From the NCBI GenBank assembly GCA_900073065.1, contig FJOG01000060.1, positions 82,258-146,257 on the forward strand: a stretch of DNA of 64,000 bases, written 5' to 3'. This DNA is from Phialocephala subalpina. Lineage: Eukaryota; Ascomycota; Leotiomycetes; Helotiales; Mollisiaceae. Both the position numbers and the translations under genes were made by a program. Below, piece after piece: positions 63,132 to 64,000 of the stretch (within the stretch, counting starts at the first letter, position 1; the number at the start of each line of letters is the position of its first letter). A model generated the notes under the pieces. The model did not search any database, was not told where the DNA came from, and saw nothing but the letters and a program-made list of their open reading frames with translations.

Positions 63132-63803
63132 ATGGCAGATAATGCCAACTTGACCAGGACGAAACTCCGCGACCTCGACATTCTTGACAGGGCGTTCCCT
63201 GAAACAGACCTTGATAAGTTTCCTGACACGCCCCACGACGCTTTCCAGAGCTGGTTAGAGGGAGCCATCTAGGCCGGGGTTAAGGAGCCTCATATCTTTA
63301 CCCTTTCAACAGTTGATAGCAAGCGATGTCCGGATGCTCGCATCCTCAGCCTTAAGAGGCTTGATGAGCGTGGCTGGCACTTTACAATCCAGGGGGATGG
63401 GCCTAAGGCTCAACAGATAGCCGGAAATGAAAATGTCGCCTTAACGTTCTACTGGCCCCCAGTGGGTCGTCAAATCCGGTTACGAGGAAAGGCAACCCAG
63501 CTATCCGAAGAGGAGTGTACCAGGGATTTTCTAGAGCAACCATTAAATTCAAGGATTGCTGCGGTGGCTTCGAAGCAAAGCCAGGTGCTCGAAAGCCGTG
63601 GTGAGCTTCTCTGCTGCGTAGCCAATGTTAAATCAGCCATAGCAGAAGGGAAACATTTAGCCAAACTCGAATGGCGGGTATATGTTGTCACACCTAGCTC
63701 TGTCGAATTTTGGCAACGGTCGAATGATCGACTCCATCAAAGGCTAAGATTTACTGCTGGGTCAAATAGTAATGCGTGGGTAAAGGAATTACTTTGGCCA
63801 TAA
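63132..63803 (+). pseudogene. pyridoxamine 5'-phosphate oxidase-like gene with one stop
   Basis: The frame from ATG 63132 to TAA 63801-63803 has 223 sense codons apart from one internal TAG at 63270-63272. It reads PHDAFQSWLEGAI, stop, AGVKEPHIFTLSTVD, then RILSLKRLDERGWHFTIQGD, NVALTFYWPPVGRQIRLRGK and FWQRSNDRLHQRLRF, the fold and FMN-contact layout of PNPOx. The family pattern at the stop is A-I-x-A-G-V, so CAG or GAG to TAG is likely, the former being C-to-T. The usual C-terminal R-L-x-P is RLRF here, also unusual. Such enzymes oxidise PNP/PMP to pyridoxal phosphate, but paralogues with other roles are common. The gene lies against AT-rich DNA. Confidence 0.8.
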
Positions 63804-64000
63804 AATTCTAATCTTTTATATATGAATCAAAGCCATTTCTTATAAATACCTTTAAATGAAAATATTAAATAATTTTATATTTTCAAAAAATTATAAGTTT
63901 TTTTTATAATTTCTTTTTAATTTTATTAATATATTCAAAATAAAATAAAATTATAAAGGAATTAATCTTTTTTTAATTTGGTATTTTATTATAATTATAT
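63804..64000. other. start of an AT-rich island at the right edge
   Basis: About 200 bp of strongly AT-rich DNA without coding capacity continues to the window edge, like the islands at 14, 16 and 45 kb. Confidence 0.6.

Noticed and set aside
1..64000. CRISPR arrays, bacterial operons or phage genes
   Set aside because: Nothing of this kind was seen; introns and gene families show a fungal nuclear genome.

Overview
This is genomic DNA from a filamentous ascomycete (Pezizomycotina). The evidence is short GT-AG introns of about 43-100 bp with CTAAC/CTGAC branch points, HET, NACHT-WD40, 2EXR and DUF6594 gene families, plant cell-wall enzymes (GH28, a GDSL acetylesterase-like protein), and AT-rich islands with C-to-T style nonsense mutations like those left by repeat-induced point mutation (RIP). 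Gene content would suit a plant-associated or saprotrophic leotiomycete-like fungus, but the genus cannot be read from the sequence.

Layout. 0-8 kb is a decayed accessory zone: an edge-truncated membrane protein, a zinc-finger/ankyrin gene with a frameshift and a nonsense codon, a small three-exon membrane gene, an internally deleted hAT transposon with a target-site duplication, and a gene with four RIP-like stops. 7.8-12.6 kb holds an aldehyde dehydrogenase, a membrane-anchored GDSL esterase-like gene and a SUMO-interaction-motif protein. 12.6-17.3 kb is repeat-rich: degenerate tandem repeats, a TIR element, a 280-N assembly gap, a 1.4 kb AT-rich element and a Tc1/mariner remnant. 17.6-31.8 kb has a nuclease-like protein, GH28, a two-exon orphan, an intron-containing tRNA-Val, a STAND-type N-terminal domain fused to a protein phosphatase 1 with mutated active-site residues, GH76 and an AIF-like flavoprotein. 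32-45 kb contains a truncated Ser-rich membrane gene, a 5.1 kb inverted-repeat-bounded segment carrying a HET-NACHT-WD40 gene, a MOSC protein, a coiled-coil protein, a zincin-like protein and a HET gene with one stop. 46-62 kb is mostly ordinary: two 2EXR proteins, DUF6594, mitochondrial GatB (PET112), an intact HET gene, a DUR3-type urea transporter and an epoxide hydrolase. The right edge has a pyridoxamine-phosphate-oxidase-like pseudogene running into AT-rich DNA.

How it fits together. Several genes belong to self/non-self recognition families (HET-NACHT-WD40, two further HET genes, the ankyrin gene, the STAND-N/PP1 fusion). They sit beside transposon remnants and two of them are broken. 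The most unusual gene is the STAND-N/PP1 pseudophosphatase at 24.3-26.4 kb, which lies between a tRNA-Val gene and an inverted, degenerate copy of that tRNA with its 3' flank. All exon structures were deduced by reading splice sites by eye and need RNA or comparative support.
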